A DNA stretch of 37,322 nucleotides from Candidatus Gastranaerophilales bacterium (lineage in GTDB: Bacteria > Cyanobacteriota > Vampirovibrionia > Gastranaerophilales > Gastranaerophilaceae): the NCBI GenBank assembly GCA_944325145.1, contig CALYDL010000017.1:1-37322 (forward strand), in the 5' to 3' direction. Both the position numbers and the translations under genes were made by a program. The notes beneath the pieces are model-generated. The model was not told where the DNA came from, did no database searches, and saw nothing but the letters and a program-made list of their open reading frames with translations. Of the stretch, positions 15,943 to 23,850 are shown piece after piece (position 1 is the first letter of the stretch; every line of letters begins with the position of its first letter).

Positions 15943-16712
15943 ATTTCGCCTCTTAACTTTTTAATTTCAGCAATTTTGTTTTCACTTCTCATAAAAGTTT
16001 CACCAATTAAAGCCGCATTAACGTTTGCATTTTGAAGTTTTATAATATCATCTCTTGTTTTTATTCCTGATTCTGAAACAAAAAGAATATCACTTGGAAC
16101 CAATTTTCTTAATTTTAAGCTGTTATTAAAATCAACCTCAAAAGTTTTTAGGTTTCTATTGTTTACGCCAATAATTCTTGCATTTGCTTTTATTGCCGTT
16201 TTAATTTCATCTTCATTGTGTGCTTCAACAAGGGCGGATAAATTCAAATCTTCTGCAATTTTTAAAAATTTTGAAAGTTTAATTTCATCTAAAAGAGAAC
16301 AAATTAAAAGAACGCAATTTGCACCTATTATTTTTGATTCATAAATTTGAAGTTCATCTATTATAAAATCTTTTCTTAAAACAGGCTTTTTGCTTATATC
16401 TTTTACAATTTGAATGTATGAATTATCCCCAAGAAAAAAATATGGTTCGGTTAAAACAGAAATGCAATCTACATTTGCATTTTTATATTCATCTGCAATT
16501 AAATTGGGGTGAAAATCTTTGCAAATTAAGCCTTTAGATGGTGATGCTTTTTTAATTTCAGCAATAATTGCAACATCTTCTTTTTTTAGGGCTTTTTCAA
16601 AAATAAAGCCTTCGTTTTTAATTGAAAGCGCTTTTTCTTTTAAATTGAAATCTTTTTTTAAAATTTCAACTCTTTCTTTTGTTTTATCTGCAATTTTTTC
16701 TAAAATATTCAT
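15939..16712 (-). CDS. trpC: Indole-3-glycerol phosphate synthase
   Basis: A 257-residue TIM-barrel enzyme that closes the indole ring (CdRP to indole-3-glycerol phosphate). Signature parts: IIAEIKKASPSKG (catalytic Glu and Lys), ISVLTEPYFFLGD, PVLRKDFIIDELQIYE (catalytic Lys), LVEAHNEDE (catalytic Glu), IGVNNRNLKTFEVD and FVSESGIKTRDD. It is a separate gene from trpF, not the fused TrpCF of enterobacteria. It overlaps trpD and trpF by 4 bp each. Confidence 0.97.
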   Translation of the reverse strand: MNILEKIADKTKERVEILKKDFNLKEKALSIKNEGFIFEKALKKEDVAIIAEIKKASPSKGLICKDFHPNLIADEYKNANVDCISVLTEPYFFLGDNSYIQIVKDISKKPVLRKDFIIDELQIYESKIIGANCVLLICSLLDEIKLSKFLKIAEDLNLSALVEAHNEDEIKTAIKANARIIGVNNRNLKTFEVDFNNSLKLRKLVPSDILFVSESGIKTRDDIIKLQNANVNAALIGETFMRSENKIAEIKKLRGEI

Positions 16713-17728
16713 TTTTGATACCTTTTGGTTGCCAAAATAAATTGTTCAAGTTTTTCTTTAGCTAAACCCTTTTCAATTATATTTTTTGCAAAGTCAACAC
16801 CTTCTTTTATTGTTTTTGTTTTGCCTGTTATATAAAAAGCAAGGGCAGAATTCAAAATAATTACATCTTTTTTGGCATCTTGAATTTTATTGTTAAACAC
16901 ACCTCTTATAATTTCAGCGTTATCATAAGGTGTTCCCCCTTTAATTTCATCAAGAGATGATTCTTTAATATTAAAATCATTCGGGTGAAATTCACCAGTT
17001 TCTACAATGCCATTTTTAATTTCAGCAAAATAAGTTTTTCCAAAAATTGAAGCTTCGTCAAGCCCGCATTCGCCAAATAAAGTCATCCCTTTTTGAACTC
17101 CTAAATTTGACATCACATGAGCACTTGGCACAACCAAATTTTTGTCATAAACGCCGATTAATTGCATTTTAGCACCTGACGGGTTAATTAGGGGCCCTAA
17201 CATATTAAAAATGGTTCTTATTTTAATTTCGCTTCTTATTTTTAAAACATTTTTAATTGTAGGGTTATAAATTGGTGCATGCATAAAGCATAAATTTGTT
17301 TCTTTTAAAATTTCTTTATTTTCATTAGGGTTTAGCGCAATGCAGCACCCTAAGGCTTCCAGAACATCGGTTGAACCTGATTTAGAGGATGCGGCTCTAT
17401 TCCCGTGTTTTGCAACAGGAACATCTCCTGCTGCAACAACAAATGTTGTAGCGGTTGAAATGTTAAATGTGCTTGCGCCATCTCCCCCTGTTCCTACAAT
17501 ATCAATAACATTTTTATCCAAATGCAGCTTATTTGCTTTTTCTTGCAATAATTTAACACAAGCGGTTATCTCTTCAATTGTTTCACCCTTCATTCTAAGG
17601 GCGGTTAAAAAAGAAGACACTTGAGCATCAGTTAAGCCGCCTTCCATAATTTCGCTCATAATGGAAGTTATTTCAATGTCGGATAGATTTTCTTTTTTAA
17701 CAAGTTTTTTAAGTGCGTTAATTATCAT
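16709..17728 (-). CDS. trpD: Anthranilate phosphoribosyltransferase
   Basis: A 339-residue enzyme joining PRPP to anthranilate. Motifs: helical N-terminal domain (MSEIMEGGLTDAQVSSFLTA), DIVGTGGDGASTFNISTATT (GTGGD PRPP/anthranilate loop), VAKHGNRAASSKSGSTDVLE (KHGNR), and ARTIFNMLGPLINP-type block (IRTIFNMLGPLINPSGAKM). It heads the trpDCFBA run, so trpE and trpG must be elsewhere. A TATAAT box ends 7 nt before the ATG without a ribosome site, and two AAAC-N-GTTT dyads lie 40-170 bp upstream, giving a candidate regulated, perhaps leaderless, operon promoter. Confidence 0.97.
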   Translation of the reverse strand: MIINALKKLVKKENLSDIEITSIMSEIMEGGLTDAQVSSFLTALRMKGETIEEITACVKLLQEKANKLHLDKNVIDIVGTGGDGASTFNISTATTFVVAAGDVPVAKHGNRAASSKSGSTDVLEALGCCIALNPNENKEILKETNLCFMHAPIYNPTIKNVLKIRSEIKIRTIFNMLGPLINPSGAKMQLIGVYDKNLVVPSAHVMSNLGVQKGMTLFGECGLDEASIFGKTYFAEIKNGIVETGEFHPNDFNIKESSLDEIKGGTPYDNAEIIRGVFNNKIQDAKKDVIILNSALAFYITGKTKTIKEGVDFAKNIIEKGLAKEKLEQFILATKRYQK

Positions 17729-17735
17729 AAGAAAA

Positions 17736-17741
17736 ATTATA
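17736..17741 (-). promoter_or_regulatory. -10 box of the trpDCFBA operon
   Basis: TATAAT on the minus strand, seven bases before the trpD ATG; the -35 region is weak. Confidence 0.4.
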
Positions 17742-17768
17742 CTAAAAAATTTGAAAAATGGTTATTTT

Positions 17769-17899
17769 AAACAGTTTTCAAATTTTTAAACTCTTTTGAA
17801 TTAAAAATATAAACTCCCACATCGGGCAATTTACGTTTTTGATTATAATTTTTATTATGATATCAGTGTATATTCATTTCTCTCACTCGTAAACTGTTT
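17769..17899. promoter_or_regulatory. Two AAAC-N-GTTT dyads upstream of trpD
   Basis: AAACAGTTT (17769-17777) and AAACTGTTT (17891-17899) are small dyads that also form an inverted pair 113 bp apart, flanking the intergenic region between trpD and the binding-protein gene. They could be operator half-sites for a trp or amino-acid regulator; in AT-rich DNA such 9-mers also arise by chance. Confidence 0.25.
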
Positions 17900-17930
17900 T
17901 AACCGAGGGGATTTACTCTCGGTTTTTTTT
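17857..17930 (+). ncRNA. Candidate small RNA antisense to the intergenic leader
   Basis: No plus-strand gene lies here, yet a good plus-strand terminator ends at 17928-17930. TATAAT (17844-17849) or TATGAT (17856-17861) could start a transcript of about 70 nt. No -35 is convincing and no known RNA family was recognised. Confidence 0.25.
17901..17930 (+). terminator. Intrinsic terminator, plus-strand polarity
   Basis: AACCGAG / CTCGGTT stem (17901-17907 with 17918-17924) followed by a T run. On the minus strand the stem is followed by AAAACAG, so it does not serve the binding-protein gene well. Confidence 0.7.
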
Positions 17931-18720
17931 ATTTCATTTTAAAATGGGGAATCCATTTATTTTTAATTTTGTTTAATTTGCCCGATTGTTCTAAACTCTT
18001 TATGGTTGCATTCACCATTTTTCTTAGGTTTTTTGTATCATCGCCTTTTTTAATACCAACAGCATAATATTCTTCAGTGTATCTTGCAGGAAGAATTTTA
18101 TACCCTCTTGTTTCTAATAAAAGCCCGTATAAAAGGCTGTCATCCGCTAAAATTGCAACAACTCTATTTTGTACTAAAAGCTCAAATGCTTCTTTATAGT
18201 TTGGAACCCCAATAGCATGGGCATTTGGTGCAAGCAGCCTTAAGGTTTTTTCGCCTGTTGTGCCCAAAACAATTGCAGTAGGTTTTTCGTTTAATTGACT
18301 TATGGATGATATTCTTGAATATCTTGGCACCATAATTGCTTGCCCTGCAACAAAATAAGGGGTTGAAAAATCAATAATATCTTTTCTGCTTTCATTAATA
18401 CTCATCGTTGCAACAACAATATCGACCTTCCCTGTATTTAGGGCAGAAATTCTTTCAGATGGTTTTAGGGGAATAAACTTAACATGGCCCTTAAAATCAG
18501 AATTAAAAATTCTTTTTGATATTTCATAAGCAATATCTGCATCAAAGCCTGTTACTTCGCCGTTTCTTAAAAATCCGAAAGGCCTTGAATCGGTTTTAAT
18601 TCCAACATTTATTCTGTCTTTTAATTTAATTTCATCTAAAAGATCATTCGGCCTTTTTTCTTGAGTACACCCAACAAGAAAAAAACATATTAACAAAAAT
18701 AAAAAACTTAACTTTTTCAT
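17929..18720 (-). CDS. Amino-acid-binding lipoprotein (ABC transporter, SBP family 3)
   Basis: A 263-residue solute-binding protein. The N-terminus MKKLSFLFLLICFFLVGC ends in a lipobox (LVGC), so it is a lipoprotein. The bilobed periplasmic-binding fold of family 3 (polar amino acids) is shown by INVGIKTDSRPFGF, GEVTGFDADIAYEISKRIF, DIVVATMSINESRKDIIDFS with TPYF (the N-x-x-R-x-x-x-x-F-S-x-P-Y block that binds the amino-acid carboxylate), AIVLGTTGEK and AILADDSLL. No permease or ATPase gene is adjacent. It is divergent from the YitT gene with only 23 bp between the two starts and has a TGG-TAGTAT box 6 nt before ATG. Confidence 0.92.
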   Translation of the reverse strand: MKKLSFLFLLICFFLVGCTQEKRPNDLLDEIKLKDRINVGIKTDSRPFGFLRNGEVTGFDADIAYEISKRIFNSDFKGHVKFIPLKPSERISALNTGKVDIVVATMSINESRKDIIDFSTPYFVAGQAIMVPRYSRISSISQLNEKPTAIVLGTTGEKTLRLLAPNAHAIGVPNYKEAFELLVQNRVVAILADDSLLYGLLLETRGYKILPARYTEEYYAVGIKKGDDTKNLRKMVNATIKSLEQSGKLNKIKNKWIPHFKMK

Positions 18721-18725
18721 TTTTT

Positions 18726-18746
18726 CATACTACCATAAAAAGTATG
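18726..18746. promoter_or_regulatory. Inverted repeat in the 23-bp divergent spacer, with -10 box
   Basis: CATACT (18726-18731) and AGTATG (18741-18746) form an inverted repeat that fills the space between the two divergent start codons and includes the YitT ATG. On the minus strand TGG-TAGTAT (18735-18727) is an extended -10 for the lipoprotein gene. A regulator binding here would affect both genes. Confidence 0.35.
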
Positions 18747-19595
18747 AGAAAAGAACTTTTGAAAATAGCGTTTGTCAGAATGCTTTGGATTACAATAGGC
18801 ACGCTTATTGCGGCATTTTCCTTGGAGTGCATTTTAATTCCAAACGATGTAATTGATGGCGGCATTGTGGGCATTTCAATTATGGCGAGCTATTTAACAA
18901 AATATCCCTTGGGTTTATTTTTAATTGTTTTGAATTTGCCTTTTGTTGTAATGGCTTTTCAAAAATTCGGTAAAATGTTTCTATTTTTAATGTTTTACGG
19001 GCTTATTACTCTTGCCTTGTTTTCAGAAGCTTTTTTGCATACAAAATATGTTTTTACAAACGATACTCTGTTAGCTGCGCTTTTTGGCGGAATGATTTTA
19101 GGAACTGGCGTTGGCATTGTTTTAAAATCAAACGCTTCATTAGACGGTACAGAAATTATGGCAATGAAGCTTGCGCAAAAGCAGCCGTTTTCGGTTGGTG
19201 AAATTATAATGTTCTTTAATATTTTTATTTTTACGGTTGCAGGGTTTGTTTATGGGCCTGATAAAGCAATGTATTCTGCTATTACATATTTTATTGCATA
19301 CAGGCTTATTGATATTGTTCTTCAAGGCTTAAACGAAGCAAAATCCATTTTTATTATAAGTTCAAAATATAATGAAATTGGAAAAGAAATAATGAAAACA
19401 CTTGATAAAAGCGTTACATACCTAAATGCTGAAGGCGGCTATTCGGGCGCAAAATCTAAAATGATTTATTGCGTTATTACAAAAATTGAAATTCAAAAAA
19501 CAAAAGATATAGTTAATTCAATTGACCCTTCTGCTTTTATTGCCATCGAAAACGTTCATGAAGTTGAAGGAAAAAGATACAGAAAGAAAAAATGA
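18744..19595 (+). CDS. YitT family membrane protein (DUF161/DUF2179)
   Basis: A 283-residue protein with five or six transmembrane helices (about 10-190) carrying YitT-family patterns such as IPNDVIDGGIVGISIM, LFGGMILGTGVGIVLKSNAS and LDGTEIMAM, followed by the soluble DUF2179 domain (about 200-280: KSIFIISSKYNEIGKEIMKT, then YCVITKIEIQKTKDIVNSID). Function of the family is unknown. Its last 4 bp overlap the fumarase start (ATGA), so the two are co-translated. No Shine-Dalgarno precedes its ATG. Confidence 0.92.
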   Translation: MRKELLKIAFVRMLWITIGTLIAAFSLECILIPNDVIDGGIVGISIMASYLTKYPLGLFLIVLNLPFVVMAFQKFGKMFLFLMFYGLITLALFSEAFLHTKYVFTNDTLLAALFGGMILGTGVGIVLKSNASLDGTEIMAMKLAQKQPFSVGEIIMFFNIFIFTVAGFVYGPDKAMYSAITYFIAYRLIDIVLQGLNEAKSIFIISSKYNEIGKEIMKTLDKSVTYLNAEGGYSGAKSKMIYCVITKIEIQKTKDIVNSIDPSAFIAIENVHEVEGKRYRKKK

Positions 19596-20860
19596 ACACA
19601 AAATTAATATATGAAGCGGTTTATAACGGTTTAATTGTTGCAAATACAAGGTTGAACCTTGAAACTTACAATAAAGTTGAAGTTTCAAACTGTAAAATTA
19701 AAAATGAAATTTTAAAAAATGCCTATCTTGCATATAAAACTCAAAGGCCCCTGTGCCAAGATACAGGCCAAGTTGTTGTTTTTTTAAATATTGGGCAAAA
19801 TGTGGTTTTAGAAGGTGAATTTATTTATGATTCAATAAATAAAGCAGTTTCAGATTGTTACAAAGATAATTTTTTCAGAAAATCAACCGTAAAAGACGCT
19901 GTTTTTGATAGAACAAATACGGGCGATAACACGCCTGCCATTATCCACATAAATTTTATCAAAGGAGATGAAGTTTCAATTTTAATTGGCATAAAAGGCG
20001 GGGGTTCAGAAAATATGACAAGATTAAAAATGATGAACCCGACATCTTCCATTGATGATGTTTATGATTTTGTAAAAGAAACGGTATTATTGGCAGGTGA
20101 AAATGCTTGCCCGCCTATGACCGTTGGAATTGGCGCAGGCGGAACGGCTGAAGTTGCGGCTAAATTGGCAAAACTTGCACTATTTAAAGGAAAACCTGTT
20201 GATTTAACTATAGAAAATGTTTTGGATGTTAAAATGCTCACAACTTCAACCCATATTGCTTCACTTCCTGTTTGCGTTAATATTAATTGCCACAGTGTAA
20301 GGGAAATTGAAATTAAAATAAAAGAAAATAAAATTTATTATGATTTTAAAGACTACAACCCGATGAAAATAGAAAATGAAAATGATGCAATTAAAGTAAA
20401 TTCAAGTGACATTGAAGCTTTAAAAAAATTAAAAACGGGTGATAAAATTTTATTATCGGGAAAAATTTATACTGCACGAGATATGGCGCATAAAAGGCTT
20501 TATAATTCCATTTTAAATAATGAAAAATTGCCGATTGATATTAAAAATTCAATTATATTCTACGCAGGCCCCTGCCCCAAAAAAGAAGGGGAGATAATTG
20601 GCCCGATTGGCCCAACAACATCTAAAAGAATGGATAAATTTGCGCCCTTACTATATGAAAATGGCGTAATTGCAACAATTGGAAAAGGGCAAAGAACATT
20701 TTCGGGCGGCTATTTATATCTAAAAGCAACGGGCGGAGTTGCACTTTTATATCAGCAAGCAATAAAAAGCGCTAAAATTGCTGCATATGAAGATTTAGGC
20801 ACAGAAGCCATTTATGAACTGGAAGTTTCTAGTATGCCATTAACAGTTGAAATTTTATAA
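19592..20860 (+). CDS. Class I fumarate hydratase, alpha and beta domains in one chain
   Basis: A 422-residue iron-sulfur hydro-lyase converting fumarate and malate (or tartrate-type substrate). The alpha part (about 1-270) carries the three likely 4Fe-4S cysteines in PLCQDTGQ, ENACPPMTVGIGAGG and NINCHSVRE, plus GIKGGGSENM. The beta part (about 275-422) has LKTGDKILLSGKIYTARDMA, FYAGPCPKKEGEIIGPIGPT and TIGKGQRTFSG. The single chain is shorter than E. coli FumA (about 548) and equals the sum of two compact subunits, so it is a fusion of TtdA/TtdB-like halves. Fumarase is more likely than tartrate dehydratase. Overlaps the YitT gene by 4 bp. Confidence 0.93.
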   Translation: MNTKLIYEAVYNGLIVANTRLNLETYNKVEVSNCKIKNEILKNAYLAYKTQRPLCQDTGQVVVFLNIGQNVVLEGEFIYDSINKAVSDCYKDNFFRKSTVKDAVFDRTNTGDNTPAIIHINFIKGDEVSILIGIKGGGSENMTRLKMMNPTSSIDDVYDFVKETVLLAGENACPPMTVGIGAGGTAEVAAKLAKLALFKGKPVDLTIENVLDVKMLTTSTHIASLPVCVNINCHSVREIEIKIKENKIYYDFKDYNPMKIENENDAIKVNSSDIEALKKLKTGDKILLSGKIYTARDMAHKRLYNSILNNEKLPIDIKNSIIFYAGPCPKKEGEIIGPIGPTTSKRMDKFAPLLYENGVIATIGKGQRTFSGGYLYLKATGGVALLYQQAIKSAKIAAYEDLGTEAIYELEVSSMPLTVEIL

Positions 20861-20873
20861 AAAATAAAAAATA

Positions 20874-20947
20874 TCGGGATGACAAGATTCGAACTTGCGA
20901 CCCCCGCGACCCGAACACGGTGCGCTACCAAACTGCGCCACATCCCG
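20874..20947 (-). tRNA. tRNA-Pro (anticodon CGG)
   Basis: Cloverleaf on the minus strand: acceptor CGGGATG/CATCCCG, D arm GCGCAGTTTGGTAGCGC, anticodon stem CCGTG/CGCGG with loop TTCGGGT (anticodon CGG), T arm GCAAG TTCGAAT CTTGT, discriminator A. No CCA is encoded; a T-rich tract follows. Confidence 0.96.
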
Positions 20948-20986
20948 ACATTAATATTCAATTTTCAAACTTTAATCGAGGCGCAA

Positions 20987-20992
20987 ATTATA
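20987..20992 (-). promoter_or_regulatory. -10 box of tRNA-Pro
   Basis: TATAAT on the minus strand about 40 nt before the tRNA, flanked by GGCG and CGCC; the -35 is only a T run. Confidence 0.4.
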
Positions 20993-21044
20993 CGCCAAAA
21001 GAAGTCATAAAAAATATTATCACTAAAAAATATTTTTTAAAAGG

Positions 21045-21923
21045 CTATTTAATTTTTTTCTCAAAAATTTTAATGAAATCAAACAGCCAATATTGTTCGG
21101 TTGTTTTGTTTGTATCAATTTTTTCTTTTATTCTAAGCAAATTTAAACCAAAAAAGGAATAATCAAATTTTGGAATAACAACAGGATATTTTGTAATTCC
21201 ATGGTTTAGGTCAAAAAGCGCAGTCAGTTTAATTCCAATATATTTATCATATTGCTTTTTCTTATCAAGAGAACATCTCATGGTAGATTTTTTATTTACA
21301 TAGTAAAAATAATTCCCTTTTGTTGTGGTTGCAATTTTGTTTGCAAGATAAACGGCCTGTGTGCAAAAATCGCAATCTTCATAAGAAACATTTTCTCTAA
21401 AGAAAAGAAGATTTTTAGACAAAAATTCTTTTTTGTATAATTTGTTCCAAACGCCCCTGCCTGTGCCATTTCCGTTTGTTATTCTTGCTTTTTGAATTGT
21501 TTCTGAATATTGTTCTTCTTTATCGTATTTTAAAAGAATTCTTTCATCGCCGTTTGGCTTAATTCTTGTAACGCCTGTCATTGAAATATCGGCATCAAAT
21601 TTTTTTATTGAATGATATAAGGCTTCTAAAAAATCTTCGCTTATATAATCATCTATATCAACAAAAGAAATATAATTGCCATTTGCTGCTTTTAGCCCCG
21701 TATTTCTGGCGCCACCTTGTTTTTTGTTTTCTTGAGAAAATACTTTAACTTTATTATCGTTTTTTTCTAATTCTTTTAAAATTTCAAGAGAATTATCTTT
21801 TGATTCATCATCAACAAAGATAATTTCATAATCTTTAAAAGTTTGATTTTTGATTGAATTATAGCAGCGTTTTATAAAATCTGCTCCGTTATAAACAGGG
21901 ATTATAATTGAAATTTCAGGCAT
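21045..21923 (-). CDS. Family 2 glycosyltransferase
   Basis: A 292-residue GT-A glycosyltransferase. N-terminal MPEISIIIPVYNGADFIKRC, then DYEIIFVDDESKDNS (first Asp), KQGGARNTGLKAANG and ISFVDIDDYI, where DIDD is the metal-binding DXD motif; a later GVWNKLYKKEF and YEDCDF belong to the acceptor side (E-D catalytic base region). It transfers a sugar from a nucleotide sugar to a surface glycan, at the cytoplasmic side. AGGAGA precedes the ATG. Its start overlaps by 8 bp the stop of the restored reading frame of the upstream glycosyltransferase, as in an operon. Confidence 0.93.
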   Translation of the reverse strand: MPEISIIIPVYNGADFIKRCYNSIKNQTFKDYEIIFVDDESKDNSLEILKELEKNDNKVKVFSQENKKQGGARNTGLKAANGNYISFVDIDDYISEDFLEALYHSIKKFDADISMTGVTRIKPNGDERILLKYDKEEQYSETIQKARITNGNGTGRGVWNKLYKKEFLSKNLLFFRENVSYEDCDFCTQAVYLANKIATTTKGNYFYYVNKKSTMRCSLDKKKQYDKYIGIKLTALFDLNHGITKYPVVIPKFDYSFFGLNLLRIKEKIDTNKTTEQYWLFDFIKIFEKKIK

Positions 21924-22087
21924 TATTTTCTCCTAAAAGTTTTGTATAAAAAGTTTCTTCGATTTTACAGTTTAATTTTTTTGGAATTTTATATGAAAGC
22001 TTATGAACAGGGCAAAGCTTCTTTATTTCTTCACACCTTTTTTCATCAAATTTTTCAAATAAAATTTTGAAAATTGCAAAGTTAAAG
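21916..22087 (-). other. Out-of-frame C-terminal continuation of the capsule-type glycosyltransferase
   Basis: In a different frame from the annotated gene, the minus strand encodes FAIFKILFEKFDEKRCEEIK, then KLCPVHKLSYKIPKKLN, then CKIEETFYTKLLGENNA and a stop at 21918-21916. It looks coding (pattern I-K-K-L-x-P-[IV]-H-K-L-[ST]-Y-K at the C-terminus is what capsule-type glycosyltransferases show) and its stop overlaps the next gene's ATG. A single extra T in the run at 22084-22086 would join it to the upstream frame. Confidence 0.75.
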
Positions 22088-22799
22088 CTTCATCAATTGT
22101 TGGAACTTTATTCCATAAATTTTCATTATATTTTGTTAAAAGGGTTATATAATGCGGATGTGTAAAATATGAAATTAAAAAATCATTGTCTTTCCAATAG
22201 TTTAAAATAGATTCTTTGAGTTGAATTAAAAGTGCATTTGGAGTTTTAGACGATATAAAATAATTTGCTCCTGCAAATTTTTCAGGTGTTTTTTCTATTT
22301 CTTTATACATAAAAAAATCGTTTTCTTTTATATAGTTTGGCAAACTTCCTGTAAATAAAATTGTTGAATCAACCCATATACAAGGTATTGTTGCTAAAAG
22401 GCAGCTTCTTAAAATGTCTGAAAATTGAGCATAGCTAATTTTACCCTGTTTTTTAAGGTCATATATAAAAGGTGGAATTTCAACATAATCTTCAATTGTT
22501 TTAAAATCTAAAACAATATGCTTTCTGTCAGGTTCAAATTTATCAATCGAATTAATGCAGGTTTTAACAACGTTTGGTGCATTTTCAATTCCTTGTTCCC
22601 AATATTGAATAATAGGGGGGTTATTGTCATAGGGCTTGTTTTCGGGTTCTTTATAATTTTGAACGGCTATTGAAACATATTTTTTTAAATAAAGTTTTGT
22701 CCAATCGGCTTTTAATTTTGCTCTAAATTTTTTATTTGGAATAAGTGCAAGGAAAACTTTAAAAATATTATTTATTAATTTTTTAATTTTATTTTTCAT
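22023..22799 (-). CDS. Capsular-polysaccharide-type glycosyltransferase, frameshifted near its end
   Basis: The open frame gives 258 residues of a Caps_synth/Gly_transf_sug family protein: PPIIQYWEQGIENAPNVVKT (donor-side strand), KHIVLDFKTIEDYVEIPPFI, then KISYAQFSDILRSCLLA and CIWVDSTIL, where S-D-x-x-R and W-x-D are the nucleotide-sugar motifs. The last 22 residues (from TLQFSKFYLKN) are probably out of frame: the true end continues in another frame to 21916 (see separate entry). A one-base indel in the T run at 22084-22086 explains it; either a natural mutation, a phase-variable tract, or an assembly error. The catalytic core is intact. AGAGAG precedes the ATG; 20 bp separate it from the upstream aldolase-like gene. 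Confidence 0.85.
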   Translation of the reverse strand: MKNKIKKLINNIFKVFLALIPNKKFRAKLKADWTKLYLKKYVSIAVQNYKEPENKPYDNNPPIIQYWEQGIENAPNVVKTCINSIDKFEPDRKHIVLDFKTIEDYVEIPPFIYDLKKQGKISYAQFSDILRSCLLATIPCIWVDSTILFTGSLPNYIKENDFFMYKEIEKTPEKFAGANYFISSKTPNALLIQLKESILNYWKDNDFLISYFTHPHYITLLTKYNENLWNKVPTIDEALTLQFSKFYLKNLMKKGVKK

Positions 22800-22819
22800 C
22801 TCTCTCTTAATCTTTTGCC

Positions 22820-23818
22820 TTATAAAATGCTGTTTATGGCGCTTTCTGCCTTTTCTTTTGAAAAACCTTGTGTTTCACTTTTTTGAATAATAGAAAAAAC
22901 TTCCCTTAAGGTTTTAGGGTTAATGTTATATTTATCTGTTAAATATTTTGCATAGCGGCTGTGAATGTTAAATGAGCCGGATAAAAGATATGGAATGTTA
23001 TAGCCCCAATCTGAATTTTCTTTAAATTTTAAAATTTCATTTGTAATTAATTTATTTATAATATCTAAATTATAGTTTTTAAAATAGAATTTGTTTAAAT
23101 ATTCTGCTATTAATTCCGTGTTTAGGTTGCCTGCGCCTCTTCCCATACCAAAAAGGGCGGAATCTACAATAATGTTTCTTTTTTCTCTTGCGGCCATCTC
23201 GATAAAATCTATTGTAAGAGCAAAAGACAATTGCAAATTATTGTGAGAATGAAAACCGATTTTAATTTTATCGTCTAAATTTTCATTTAAAATTTCAAAA
23301 ACTCTTTTTAAATCATTTCTGAACATAGAACCATTGGTATCAACAATATAAATGCAATCAGGCATGATTTTGTTTGATAATCCTGATAATTCCATCAATT
23401 CTTGGTTGTTGTATTCATTAGTGTTCACCAGTTGATAAAAAAGTTCGTAGCCTGAATTTTTAATTATTTTTGAGCGTTCAATTGCTTCTTTATATTTTTC
23501 TTTATGGAAAATTTCCCTTAAAATATCAATTCTGCCCCTGTTTTTAACAATTTTTTTAAGGTCGTATTCATTATGATAGAGCATAAGAGAATATTTTGCT
23601 TTTTTTTCGCATTCAAGAAACATTTCAATATCTGATATATTTGAAAAATTTGTTTTATTAATGCTGAAATCTTTATTTATAAGCCAACCGCATTCAATTA
23701 TATCAACATTTGAATTGTTTAAACCCGAAATCAAGGCTTTAATTGTTTCAAAGCCAAAATTGCCGTCATTTACATATGTGCCGTCTCTAAGAGTGCAATC
23801 CAATAATTCGGTTGACAT
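22820..23818 (-). CDS. DRE-TIM metallolyase-like enzyme (HMGL/4-hydroxy-2-oxovalerate aldolase-like)
   Basis: A 332-residue TIM barrel of the HMGL-like superfamily. The signature LLDCTLRDGTYVNDG supplies the metal-binding Asp and the D-x-T-x-R-D-G motif; FHSHNNLQLS gives the H-x-H metal ligands; SALFGMGRGAGNLNTE is the G-x-G-R-x-x-G-N loop. Such stand-alone aldolase-type proteins occur in polysaccharide clusters, where they may make or cleave an unusual 2-oxo acid or branched sugar precursor; the substrate is not evident. AAGGA precedes the ATG. It lies between the ADP-ribosyltransferase-like gene (32 bp) and the glycosyltransferase genes (20 bp), all co-directional. Confidence 0.85.
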   Translation of the reverse strand: MSTELLDCTLRDGTYVNDGNFGFETIKALISGLNNSNVDIIECGWLINKDFSINKTNFSNISDIEMFLECEKKAKYSLMLYHNEYDLKKIVKNRGRIDILREIFHKEKYKEAIERSKIIKNSGYELFYQLVNTNEYNNQELMELSGLSNKIMPDCIYIVDTNGSMFRNDLKRVFEILNENLDDKIKIGFHSHNNLQLSFALTIDFIEMAAREKRNIIVDSALFGMGRGAGNLNTELIAEYLNKFYFKNYNLDIINKLITNEILKFKENSDWGYNIPYLLSGSFNIHSRYAKYLTDKYNINPKTLREVFSIIQKSETQGFSKEKAESAINSIL

Positions 23819-23850
23819 AAAAAATCCTTATAACTTATTTAATTATACTA

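Noticed and set aside
17729-17928. trp leader peptide or T-box ahead of trpD
   Set aside because: The only candidate peptide on the minus strand has a single Trp codon, and no T-box core or antiterminator pair is present.
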